Part shown: positions 14,609-20,994 of the stretch, piece by piece
Numbering within the stretch: position 1 is the stretch's first letter
Layout of the letters: each line of letters opens with the position of its first letter
NCBI GenBank assembly: GCA_003725585.1
Contig: RJMB01000035.1
Coordinates: forward strand, 1 to 38,758
DNA from: Halostreptopolyspora alba
GTDB taxonomy: Bacteria > Actinomycetota > Actinomycetes > Streptosporangiales > Streptosporangiaceae
DNA: 38,758 nucleotides
Direction: 5' to 3'
Position numbers and translations under genes: made by a program
Notes under the pieces: generated by a model
Told to the model about the DNA's origin: nothing
Seen by the model: the letters and a program-made list of their open reading frames with translations, nothing else
Database searches by the model: none

Positions 14609-14800
14609 ATGTCTTCTGAGCAGGCCGCCCGCGACATTCTCTCGGCGGGACTCACTACCGATGAGTTGCTGTTGGCCGCCCAGCGCCACGGCCACCGGAT
14701 CCAGCGGGGCGGCCGCCCCGAGGAGAAGGTGCGCCAGGAGTGCGCCCAGGCGCTCAGCGACCTGGGCGTCTACGACGTCTACACCCTGGCCAACCGGTGA
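14609..14800 (+). CDS. Small helical protein, 63 aa
   Basis: GGAGGAGG lies five bases before the ATG. The whole sequence is predicted helical (SEQAARDILSAGLTTDELLLAAQ, VRQECAQALSDLGVYDVYTLA) with a basic middle (HRIQRGGRPEEK). No family is recognised. A 9-bp hairpin follows at 14821-14847. Confidence 0.6.
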   Translation: MSSEQAARDILSAGLTTDELLLAAQRHGHRIQRGGRPEEKVRQECAQALSDLGVYDVYTLANR

Positions 14801-14820
14801 TCCCCACCGCCCACCAGCAA

Positions 14821-14847
14821 GCGGCCCGCCCCGAGGGCGCGGGCCGC
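14821..14847 (+). terminator. GC hairpin after the 63-aa gene
   Basis: GCGGCCCGC and GCGGGCCGC form a perfect 9-bp stem with a 9-base loop. There is no T run, so termination is plausible but weak. Confidence 0.4.
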
Positions 14848-14868
14848 TCATCTACCAGAGGATCCCCG

Positions 14869-15246
14869 ATGACCACCCCCATTGACCCCCGTGCGCTTGT
14901 GGGCCAGTGGGTGCGCCTGGCCCGCGATGACGGCCCACCCACGATCGGTGTGCTGGTCAGCGTGCGGCCCGCCACCGGTCCCGATGGGCACCCGATGTGG
15001 AACTGGAGGTTGCGCTGCAGCCAGGGCACCACGATCTACGGCGGAGGCGGGCTCCCCATCACCCTGCTGGCCCCTGCCCACCGAGCTGACATACGGCGGG
15101 CCAGGCGCCACCTGCGCAGGCGCCGCGACCACTACACCGCCCTGGCCCTCGGGCACGAGAGGCAGTACCCCCAGCTGGCCCACGAGGCAACCATGGCCGC
15201 CTCGGACCTGGAAAGCCTGCAGACCCAGCTCGCCAGTCACCGGTAA
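14869..15246 (+). CDS. Protein of unknown function, 125 aa
   Basis: AGAGGA lies eight bases upstream of the ATG. Residues 10-65 look like a small beta domain (LVGQWVRLARDDGPPTIGVLVSV, WNWRLRC, GGGLPITLLAP). The rest is a basic helix (IRRARRHLRRRRDHYTALAL) and a final helix. The SH3-like first half suggests nucleic-acid or protein binding, which is a guess. It is the last of the small-protein run. Confidence 0.6.
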   Translation: MTTPIDPRALVGQWVRLARDDGPPTIGVLVSVRPATGPDGHPMWNWRLRCSQGTTIYGGGGLPITLLAPAHRADIRRARRHLRRRRDHYTALALGHERQYPQLAHEATMAASDLESLQTQLASHR

Positions 15247-15261
15247 CTAGGCCCGTGTGGT

Positions 15262-15287
15262 TAGCTGGCGTGCTCACTCGCCAGCTA
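15262..15287. repeat. Inverted repeat TAGCTGGCG-N8-CGCCAGCTA
   Basis: A perfect 9-bp inverted repeat of the AGCTGGC family found around parAB, placed 94 bases before the antitoxin-like gene. It may be the outermost centromere site or a terminator. Confidence 0.5.
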
Positions 15288-15380
15288 GCTAGCGAGGTGG
15301 ATACTGGCAGCAGCGACGTGTCGGTCCCCGACGTCATGCTGGGCCACCATCTCTACCCCTACCCTTGAAGGAGACCCACC

Positions 15381-15641
15381 GTGAGGAGCCCGACCATGAG
15401 CGCACTAGAGCACCTGTCTGAGGCCGAACGCGCCGAGCTGGACCAGGCCGTGTATGCCTCCTACGGCCGTATGGTGCTGGGCGCCCCGCCCCCGGAGGGC
15501 TCGGTCACCATCGCGGCCACCGACCGCGAGGACTTCCGCGCCCAGTTCTATGCACTGTTCGGCACCGGAGAGGAGCACGGTGGCGACACCGATCAGGTTC
15601 GAGCCGCTGGCTCAGGAGACGATCCTTCGCCTTCCTCCTGA
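15381..15641 (+). CDS. Probable antitoxin, 86 aa
   Basis: GTG start with GAAGGAGA upstream; an in-frame ATG at 15396 also has GAGGAG, so either start is possible. The product is acidic and helical at the front (MSALEHLSEAERAELDQAVYAS), followed by a Pro/Gly turn, a strand (GSVTIAATDR) and a disordered acidic end. Its last 62 bases overlap the next gene, which has a RelE/ParE-like look. The tight overlap and the order (acidic small protein first) are typical of antitoxin-toxin operons. No DNA-binding fold is recognisable. Confidence 0.55.
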   Translation: MRSPTMSALEHLSEAERAELDQAVYASYGRMVLGAPPPEGSVTIAATDREDFRAQFYALFGTGEEHGGDTDQVRAAGSGDDPSPSS

Positions 15642-15837
15642 GGACCGCGAAGCGCTGATCGAGCGTCTCTACGACGTCGCCGAGGCCGAGGACCCGATGA
15701 CGGTGGCCGACCCCTACCTGCCTGGTGGGGTGGGCCCGCTGCCCTACCACGGTGTTGTCATCGCCGGCCGGGTGCTCGCGGTGATCAGCCTCTACGTCGG
15801 CGAGATCCGCGTGCTCTCGATCAAACCCCACACCTAA
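15580..15837 (+). CDS. RelE/ParE-like toxin candidate, 85 aa
   Basis: GTG start with GGAGAGGAG six bases upstream, inside the previous gene. The pattern follows the RelE/ParE fold: an initial strand and helix (LAQETILRLPPEDREALIERLYDVAE), a mid-region DPYLPGGVGPLPYHG, then strands VVIAGRVLAVISL and IRVLSIKPH. The length (85) is typical of the fold. Catalytic residues of RelE are not individually identifiable, and ParE-type gyrase inhibition is equally possible. The role would be plasmid maintenance. Confidence 0.6.
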   Translation: MATPIRFEPLAQETILRLPPEDREALIERLYDVAEAEDPMTVADPYLPGGVGPLPYHGVVIAGRVLAVISLYVGEIRVLSIKPHT

Positions 15838-15910
15838 AGACGGGTGCCTCCCCCACCAGCCTCAGCGCAGCGGTTCCCCGCAGCCCACGCCCCGGCCGCC
15901 GGCCGGTGGC

Positions 15911-15937
15911 GGGGCTTGAGCAGCAACCGAACGGTCA
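15911..15937. repeat. Dispersed repeat GGGGCTTGAGC..., copy 1
   Basis: Shares GGGGCTTGAGC, then CAACCGAACGG and CA, with 28261-28286, differing by one inserted base and one substitution. The flanks are unrelated. It is too long to be chance. Confidence 0.6.
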
Positions 15938-16051
15938 GTGGCGTTAGCGGATCGCGGAAGACGGATGTACCGCCACCCGGCGTTCCGAACCAATCCCCGA
16001 CCTGAAGGAACTGCAGTCGGAGGCGACACGGCGTGCTGTGGGCGGGTGAGC

Positions 16052-16633
16052 CTAGTCGGCCAAGTCCTCCAGCAGGCTCAGGTATCGGTCCATCGCGTCT
16101 TGTTCCAGTTCTCCCTCAATCGCTTGGACCTGGTGGAGAGCGACCCTCTCGACTTCGTTCGCATCGAGCAGGTCGAAGACCGCAGGCCCACCCGTAGAGA
16201 TCTCCAGCCGCCCGTCCGGCAAGCTCGCCAGCCCCCGACCTTTCCCACGGCCACCGCCGGATGTGCTTCGCCCCTCCTTCGGAACGGCATAGCCATCCTG
16301 GAATTCGGCTTCCACCAGGTGTTCCAAGGCGTTACGAAGACTGGCCAGGGTCTTGTCTCTGGCGACACCGTCTCGCTTGCGCAGTTGACCTAGGCGAATA
16401 CGCCACTGCTCAAGCTGATGTGCCGCCCAGACCAGGGTGTGTTCCTCGGCCCAGAGCGCCCTGAAGGCCCGGTCGACGTCCTCCTCGCTAGGGCTCCAGT
16501 CCTCCATCCGCTCGTAGTTCCTGGCATCCACACGGAACTTCTCGCGAGCTTCATTGACTCGTTCGACCTGCCTGATCACTGCCTCGGCCCACGTGCGGAC
16601 GAACAGGACCGCGTGTTCCTGCGTCTCTTGCAT
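16052..16633 (-). CDS. All-helical protein with HEPN-like RxxxxH, 193 aa
   Basis: Residues 1-125 are helical, with a charged WAEEHTLVWAAHQLEQWRIRL helix and then LRNALEHL, where R100-N-x3-H105 fits the catalytic Rx4-6H pattern of HEPN ribonucleases with the preferred polar residue after Arg. A Gly/Ser-rich loop (SGGGRGKGRG) is followed by a beta/alpha end. It is alone on the minus strand, without an adjacent MNT-type antitoxin. It may have been inserted: the plus-strand remnant at 16681-16734 lies just upstream of it. The HEPN assignment rests on one motif and secondary structure, so it is tentative. Confidence 0.5.
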   Translation of the reverse strand: MQETQEHAVLFVRTWAEAVIRQVERVNEAREKFRVDARNYERMEDWSPSEEDVDRAFRALWAEEHTLVWAAHQLEQWRIRLGQLRKRDGVARDKTLASLRNALEHLVEAEFQDGYAVPKEGRSTSGGGRGKGRGLASLPDGRLEISTGGPAVFDLLDANEVERVALHQVQAIEGELEQDAMDRYLSLLEDLAD

Positions 16634-16680
16634 GCCCAGACGCTATCGAGTCCGGTCTGCTTCGCAGGTCACTCGCGCTC

Positions 16681-16734
16681 GACCCCTACATGCCCGGCGG
16701 GTTGGGCCCCATCCCCGCACCTGAGGACCTCTGA
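16681..16734 (+). pseudogene. C-terminal remnant resembling the 15580 toxin's middle
   Basis: The frame reads DPYMPGGLGPIPAPEDL and a stop. DPYMPGGLGPIP matches DPYLPGGVGPLP of the protein at 15580-15837. It has no start and is followed at once by a good terminator (16737-16767). This suggests the end of a related gene whose front was lost, perhaps when the gene at 16052-16633 arrived. Confidence 0.4.
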
Positions 16735-16736
16735 CC

Positions 16737-16767
16737 GCCCCCGCCGGCGAACCGGTGGGGGCTTTTT
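16737..16767 (+). terminator. Rho-independent terminator
   Basis: GCCCCCGCCGG pairs with CCGGTGGGGGC (one G-T) around a CGAA loop, followed by TTTTT. It is oriented to stop rightward transcription, although no intact rightward gene precedes it closely; see the remnant at 16681. Confidence 0.8.
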
Positions 16768-16983
16768 ACTGCCCACGATCGAGCTTGCTGGCTAGCCAGA
16801 AAGCTGGCGGTCTGGCTCGCCTGCTAGGTGGCCAGAGGCACACTGGCCAGTTGGCCAGTCTGCGTCCTGCCTCTGGCCAACTGGCCACCAAGGGGGCAGG
16901 AGTGGCCAGGTGGCCACTGCCGTGTCGTCACGGTCCGGCGCGCACCCGAGATATGCCCTTGTCCGAGCGTGCTGGGTCGCTAG

Positions 16984-17280
16984 CTAGCTGGCGTTCTGGC
17001 TGTCCTGCTTGCTGGTGAGGTAGGGCGCGAGGTCGGGGTAGGCGCGCAGCGCGGCGGTCACGACGTCGCGGATCTCGACCCGGTCGGCGGCGGCGTGCAT
17101 CCGCAGCGCGCGGGCCACGTCGGAGGGCACGTAGGTGCCGAGCTGCTCCCAGGGCTCCTCGCGCGGCCGCGGTCGCGCTGGCGTCTCGGAGGTGGCTGTG
17201 CTGCCTCCGGTGTTGATCGGTTCGACCTCGGGCTGCAGCGTGCTGGCCGCGCCGGGACGGTTACGCGGGACCTTTCCCAT
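16984..17280 (-). CDS. parB: Ribbon-helix-helix partition protein (ParB-like, type Ib), 98 aa
   Basis: The ATG at 17280 overlaps the parA stop by one base (TGATG). Residues 1-45 are a disordered basic/Pro-rich arm. Residues 48-83 (LGTYVPSDVARALRMHAAADRVEIRDVVTAALRAYP) have the strand-helix-helix pattern of RHH DNA binders. A small RHH protein directly after ParA is the type Ib partition layout. It should bind the CTGGCTNGCT-type repeats and recruit ParA. The C-terminal codons are themselves part of one repeat cluster (16979-17003). Confidence 0.78.
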   Translation of the reverse strand: MGKVPRNRPGAASTLQPEVEPINTGGSTATSETPARPRPREEPWEQLGTYVPSDVARALRMHAAADRVEIRDVVTAALRAYPDLAPYLTSKQDSQNAS

Positions 17281-18107
17281 CACTTCACCCCCTGGCTCGC
17301 TGAGTCGCTGGCTTGCTGGCTAGCGAGGACGCCAGCAAGCTCGTGCCATAGTCCGGCCATCTCGCGGGCGGCCGAGGTGCCCAGTACGCGCAGCGGCACC
17401 GCGGCGTCGGCGGCGTCCTTGTGGGCGGTGCGCTCGGGAATGCGCGGATGCCAGACCCGGTGCGCGCCGAACAGCTCGGCAAAGCCTTCCAGCTGGAACT
17501 CGTGGGCGCCCAGTCCGGTGCGCACCCGTGAGACCAGATAGCCCGCCACCGTCAGCTCGGGGTTGCCCAAGTCGCGGGCGTGGTGGGCCACGAAGTCCCG
17601 GTAGCGGATCGCCCCATCGACGCTGTCGTATTCGGGCTCGACGGTGCAGACCACGGCATGGGCGGCGGCCATGGCCATCTGCGGCAGGTGACCCAGGCTG
17701 GGCGGGCAGTCGATCAGGGTCACGTCGACGTCGTCGTCGACGCCTTCCAGTGCGGTGCGCAGCCGCCCCACCGCACCGACCGTGCCGGCCTCGCTGATCC
17801 GGTTCTCCAGGTCCCAGCGGGAGGGAAGCAGCCCCACCCGCGCGCCGAGCTCCCCGTCCCACCCCCCGGCGGTGATGGCCTCGGCGGCCACCCCGGACGT
17901 GGCGGCCTTGACCGCCTCGGCCACGGTCGCGGTCGGCGCCGAGGGGTCCCAGCTCCACCCCAGTCGACGTGAGGCGTTGGCCTGGGGGTCCATGTCGATG
18001 ACCAGCACACGCTGACCGCGCTCGGCCAGTGCGGCGGCCAGGTTGACCGTCGCGGCGGTCTTGCCCGAGCCGCCCTTGTTGTTGCCGATCGTCACGCGAT
18101 ACGCCAT
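17280..18107 (-). CDS. parA: ParA-family partition ATPase, 275 aa
   Basis: Deviant Walker A KGGSGKTA at 11-18, Walker A' VLVIDMDPQAN at 34-44, and Walker B-type VTLIDCPPSLG near 125. The length matches small plasmid ParA proteins without an N-terminal HTH. AGGAGG lies eight bases before the ATG at 18107; the upstream in-frame GTG overlaps that ribosome site and is rejected. The last residues (LASQQASDSASQG) are encoded by the same TGGCTNGCT repeats as the non-coding clusters, so the centromere runs into the gene. It is expected to be regulated by ParB binding at 18120-18155. Confidence 0.95.
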   Translation of the reverse strand: MAYRVTIGNNKGGSGKTAATVNLAAALAERGQRVLVIDMDPQANASRRLGWSWDPSAPTATVAEAVKAATSGVAAEAITAGGWDGELGARVGLLPSRWDLENRISEAGTVGAVGRLRTALEGVDDDVDVTLIDCPPSLGHLPQMAMAAAHAVVCTVEPEYDSVDGAIRYRDFVAHHARDLGNPELTVAGYLVSRVRTGLGAHEFQLEGFAELFGAHRVWHPRIPERTAHKDAADAAVPLRVLGTSAAREMAGLWHELAGVLASQQASDSASQGVK

Positions 18108-18486
18108 CCGCAGCACCTCCTAGGTAGCTAGCTGGCTGTCTGGCGAGTCAGCAAGCAGCATCCCACCTGTGCGCCCCACTGACCATTCGCCTTCCCCGGG
18201 GAGTGTCGACGAGCCAGCAAGCAGGCGAGCCAACGAACCAGCTAGCCAGTTAGTCAGCTTTCTGAGAGCATCCTTCGCTGGCCCGGTTCCGGTGGGCCAG
18301 CGCGCACACGTGGCCACCTCTCCGCCGTACTGGCCAGGTGGCCAGATGTGAGCGCGCTGGCCAACGCCTCAGCTCGCCAGCACGCAGGTGGCCCGATCCG
18401 GCCACTGGAGGGATCCGCGCGGCCGGTGTCGGTGCCGGCCGGCATGATGGGGCGCTGCCCCCGTCTCCCCTCGTTCGGAGGTGCTG

Positions 18487-18588
18487 GTGCCCCCGCGTAA
18501 CTTTCAGGGCCAGTTCTCCAGCTGGCCCGAGACCGTCATCCTCCTCTTCTGCCTCGTATTGCTGCTGGCCGCCATTGGCTCCAGGTAG
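18487..18588 (+). CDS. Single-span membrane micro-protein, 33 aa
   Basis: GTG start with CGGAGG five bases upstream. The sequence is a short basic front (PPRNFQGQFSSWPE) followed by one hydrophobic helix (TVILLFCLVLLLAAIG) and Ser-Arg. It lies alone on the plus strand within the centromere field. A single-span peptide next to a partition locus could be a type I toxin-like peptide or a membrane tether; this is conjecture. Confidence 0.5.
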   Translation: MPPRNFQGQFSSWPETVILLFCLVLLLAAIGSR

Positions 18589-18625
18589 GTGCTGACGCTG
18601 GCTCGAGGCCGGTGATGCCTACGCC

Positions 18626-18661
18626 CGAGCCAGTCAGCCAGCTAGCTGGCTGACTGGCTCG
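18626..18661. repeat. 36-bp perfect palindrome
   Basis: Each half reads CGAGCCAGTCAGCCAGCT inward to the centre between 18643 and 18644, with no spacer at all. It contains AGCTAGCT at the centre and TGGCTGACTGGCT outward, the same words as the par repeats. A spacerless palindrome of this length is rare and could extrude as a cruciform. It lies 42 bases after the stop of the DUF2637 gene and 38 bases after that of the micro-protein, in the convergent gap. Confidence 0.85.
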
Positions 18662-18702
18662 CTGGTGCGGTAGGGCGCAGGAATGGCCAAATGGCCAGAG
18701 GG

Positions 18703-20073
18703 CTAGTGCGTGGGCTGGCCCGTGCGCACGAGGCGGGTTTGGCCATCGGCCGAGTCCTCGAGGAGGTAGTCCTCCTCGTCCTCGTCGCGGGGAAGGGTGA
18801 GGATTTCGGTGCGGTAGCGGCGGGCGGTGCGTGGGGCCACGCCGAGCTGGCCAGCGATCTCTTTGTCGGTGATGTCAGGCACTGAATGCAGGAGTTCCCG
18901 CACACGCTGGCGTTTCTCGTTGGCAGACAGGGGTCTGGACGAGCGCGGCGACGGGGTGTCGCTGGGCTGGGGGGTGGGCTCCTCGACTTCGTGGTGCTGC
19001 GCGGGAACCTCGCTGGCTGGCCGCTGCTCCTCCACGAGGGGAGGGGGGCCAGGCTGGCCCTGGGGTGAGGACACCGCCGGGGGATCGGGCTCTGGGGTGG
19101 TGGCCAGTGCGGGCTGGTCTTGCTCGTCCTCGGTGGGGGCGTGTCCATGTTGGCCAGTGGCACTGGCCATGGCTGGCCATTCCGAGGCCACGGGATGGCC
19201 AGTCGGAGTGGGTGCGGGCCGGGCCCCCAGGAGGGCGTGGGCCTCGGTGGCGGTCATGGCCACCCGCTGGGCGGTCATCGCCCGGATGATCGCGAAGGCG
19301 GTGGCCAGGTCGTAACCGTGGTCCAGCATCCACTTCAGATGGCGCGGGGTGGAGCGCCGCCAAGTGCGCCCGTACTGTTCGCGCAGCATCGCATAGGCCA
19401 GTTGGCGCTGCTGCTCGCGTTCCAGCGCATCCGGATAGGAGGTGATACCCGAGCCCAGCATGAGCCGGGCGACCTTCAGTGTGGACAGCGGGTGGGCGAT
19501 CCATCGGCCGGCGGGGATGCGGTCCGTGGCGGTGCCGTGGGCCAGCCCGGCCAAGTGGCGCACCCAGGCGGCGACCCCTTCGGCGATGAGGATGATGACC
19601 ACCGGCGGGCCGGCATGGCCCAAGTAGGAGGCGGTGGTTCCCTCCCCCTGGGAGACGTTGAGCACCACGGTGATGGCCGACAGGCCATAGGCGGCCCACC
19701 GGTTCAGCGGGTGGCGCCGCCCCTGCCACTCCATGACCAGGTCCATGGCCAGGAAGTAGACGATGACCGCATCAATGCCCAGCGGGAACAGGAACCGCAG
19801 GTCGCCGTCGTTGATGACCCGCAGCTGGGTGTCGGCCAACCAGCTCGCCGAGGCATACAGTGCCGCGTAGCTCATCGTGAAGGCGATCGTGATCAACACC
19901 AGCGCCGCCGCGGCGATCACCACGGTGGCCACCAGATACCCCCCGTGCAGCACACTCCGGGAGGAGCGGCGGCGCATCAGCGCCGCGCGTAAGGCGCTGA
20001 CCACCAGCGCGACCACGAGCAGCGCCGCCGCGGCGATCACCCACCACCGCGCATCAGCCATCCATGCAGACAT
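18703..20073 (-). CDS. DUF2637-type membrane protein with C-terminal HTH (SpdB-like), 456 aa
   Basis: The N-terminal 180 residues hold about five membrane helices, including the DUF2637 hallmark LRFLFPLGIDAVIVYFLAMDLVMEW. A cytoplasmic helical region (HPLSTLKVARLMLGSGI, HLKWMLDHGYDLATAFAIIRAMT) and a long Pro/Glu linker follow. The HTH near 385-425 (VPDITDKEIAGQLGVAPRTARRYRTEIL) is sigma-region-4/ParB-like. Proteins of this type are common on Streptomyces plasmids and ICEs as Spd or transfer-associated proteins. The start overlaps the stop of the small frame upstream (TGATG). TGGCCA motifs are dense in the linker DNA (19100-19240). Confidence 0.85.
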   Translation of the reverse strand: MSAWMADARWWVIAAAALLVVALVVSALRAALMRRRSSRSVLHGGYLVATVVIAAAALVLITIAFTMSYAALYASASWLADTQLRVINDGDLRFLFPLGIDAVIVYFLAMDLVMEWQGRRHPLNRWAAYGLSAITVVLNVSQGEGTTASYLGHAGPPVVIILIAEGVAAWVRHLAGLAHGTATDRIPAGRWIAHPLSTLKVARLMLGSGITSYPDALEREQQRQLAYAMLREQYGRTWRRSTPRHLKWMLDHGYDLATAFAIIRAMTAQRVAMTATEAHALLGARPAPTPTGHPVASEWPAMASATGQHGHAPTEDEQDQPALATTPEPDPPAVSSPQGQPGPPPLVEEQRPASEVPAQHHEVEEPTPQPSDTPSPRSSRPLSANEKRQRVRELLHSVPDITDKEIAGQLGVAPRTARRYRTEILTLPRDEDEEDYLLEDSADGQTRLVRTGQPTH

Positions 20074-20348
20074 CAGGACTCGTCTCCCAGCTCACAACCA
20101 GAGGGGAAAGGCAGGCTGCGAGTCTTGCAGACCTCGCTTCTCTCGCACGGCGCGGGGAAGCTGTCACGCGGAGCCCCGACCAACCCGCCGGAGCAAGTTG
20201 TCCACAGCTTGCCGAGTCTCCTGGCGCGGGCGGTCACCTCCGGGCGAGTCTGGTAGTGCATCGGGTCGTCCGCGGCCATGCCCATCGGGCAGTGACCCAA
20301 GTCGATCCCCGGCACTCCATTCCGGGGGCAGCACGGGTCCCGCACCAC
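20073..20348 (-). CDS. Possible small Cys-containing protein in duplicated module, copy A
   Basis: A 91-residue frame begins at GTG eight bases past a 19-bp operator and ends by overlapping the ATG of the DUF2637 gene. The first 45 residues (CCPRNGVPGIDLGHCPMGMAADDPMH, positions 5-30) resemble the product at 29960-30124 (CLTPMGTAAPCGPMH). The DNA of both regions is clearly homologous for about 150 bases and includes a DnaA box. The similarity may reflect the DNA element rather than the peptide, and no good ribosome site is seen. Confidence 0.4.
   Translation of the reverse strand: MVRDPCCPRNGVPGIDLGHCPMGMAADDPMHYQTRPEVTARARRLGKLWTTCSGGLVGAPRDSFPAPCERSEVCKTRSLPFPSGCELGDES
20198..20206. promoter_or_regulatory. 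Perfect actinobacterial DnaA box TTGTCCACA, module copy A
   Basis: Exact match to the actinobacterial consensus, set in CAAG-TTGTCCACAG-CTTG. It lies 150 bases from the operator at 20356-20374, the same arrangement as the DnaA box at 30097-30105 relative to 29939-29957. Confidence 0.55.
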
Positions 20349-20355
20349 GATCCAT

Positions 20356-20374
20356 TGTCACCCTTGCGGTGACA
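20356..20374. promoter_or_regulatory. 19-bp operator TGTCACC-CTTGC-GGTGACA
   Basis: A perfect 7-bp inverted repeat with a 5-base spacer, one of six copies on the plasmid. It starts two bases after the stop codon of the gene at 20377-20994 and precedes the small frame and the DUF2637 gene, which it could control. Confidence 0.75.
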
Positions 20375-20376
20375 CC

Positions 20377-20994
20377 TTATTCAGGTGTGTCCTCCTCCAG
20401 GAGGAGTTGACGCAAGGTGGCGAGTTCTTCGGGGCTGTAGCGACGTCGGAGGGTGGTGGCCACGTCGTTGACGGGGGTGCCCTGGGGGATGCTCGGGGTG
20501 GGCGTTTGCAGCCCGGATTCGATCATGGCGCGGTTGACGGAGAGCTCGCCGGCCAGCACGCGGGCGTGGTGCTCGGGAGCCTCGCGTTCGAGTCGCCGGA
20601 GACGGTAGGCGCGCCGATTCCCCCGCTTGCTGTCCTCGACCGGACCCTCTGGATTTTCAAGCGTTACATTGTAACTCTTGAAATCCTCGGAGCGCCGGTC
20701 GCCGCCGTGCTGTCCGGCGAGCGCAGCGTCCAGCTCGCTGGCGAGCTGGGGATCGTCGTGGACGAGGTTGCGGACTTGCTGGGGGGTGGCGTGGAGCCCG
20801 TGAGGATGCTCGATGAAGTCCGCGAAGTGTGTGAACTCGTGGTGGGTGCCGTTGGGGTGGGTGTAGGACTTCCAGGCGTTTTCGTGGAGTAGACGCCGCA
20901 GAGCATCGATGAAGTTCTGGAGGCGCTGACTGCCGTGGGTGAGGCTGGAGGCTGCCGAGGCGATCAGCGTCCAGTTAGTGTCATGTTCGCTCAC
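20377..20994 (-). CDS. GDRRS/RRL-type DNA-binding-like protein, 205 aa
   Basis: The GTG start overlaps the stop of the helicase gene (GTGA). Residues 1-90 are helical. Residues 93-140 carry HGGDRRSEDFKSYNVTLE and KRGNRRAYRLRRLEREAPEHHARVLAGELSVNRAMIESGL, a pattern (GDRxS ... GN ... YxLRRLxRxxPE ... VxxGExSxxxAxxxAG) found in small phage and plasmid proteins with a ParB-like HTH character. The end is a helix (RYSPEELATLRQLLLEE). Coupling with the HNH-helicase suggests a two-component unit, with this protein giving DNA specificity or regulation. This is inference. Confidence 0.65.
   Translation of the reverse strand: MSEHDTNWTLIASAASSLTHGSQRLQNFIDALRRLLHENAWKSYTHPNGTHHEFTHFADFIEHPHGLHATPQQVRNLVHDDPQLASELDAALAGQHGGDRRSEDFKSYNVTLENPEGPVEDSKRGNRRAYRLRRLEREAPEHHARVLAGELSVNRAMIESGLQTPTPSIPQGTPVNDVATTLRRRYSPEELATLRQLLLEEDTPE

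Larger units (their letters stand above)
16780..18661. repeat. Centromere-like repeat field around parA/parB
   Basis: Variants of GCTAGCTGGC/CTGGCTNGCT occur at 16783-16815, 16979-17003, 17289-17337 (inside the end of parA), 18120-18155, 18208-18262 and 18591-18665. A second motif, TGGCCA (often TGGCCAGT), is interleaved at 16830-16920 and 18300-18410. Clusters of short direct and inverted repeats are what ribbon-helix-helix partition proteins bind. The field is densest just before and after the two par genes, so it should act both as centromere and as operator. Confidence 0.7.

Noticed and set aside
16780-18661. Repeat array considered as a CRISPR
   Set aside because: Units are short and variable, without constant-length spacers or cas genes. 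The ParA/RHH neighbours explain them as a centromere.
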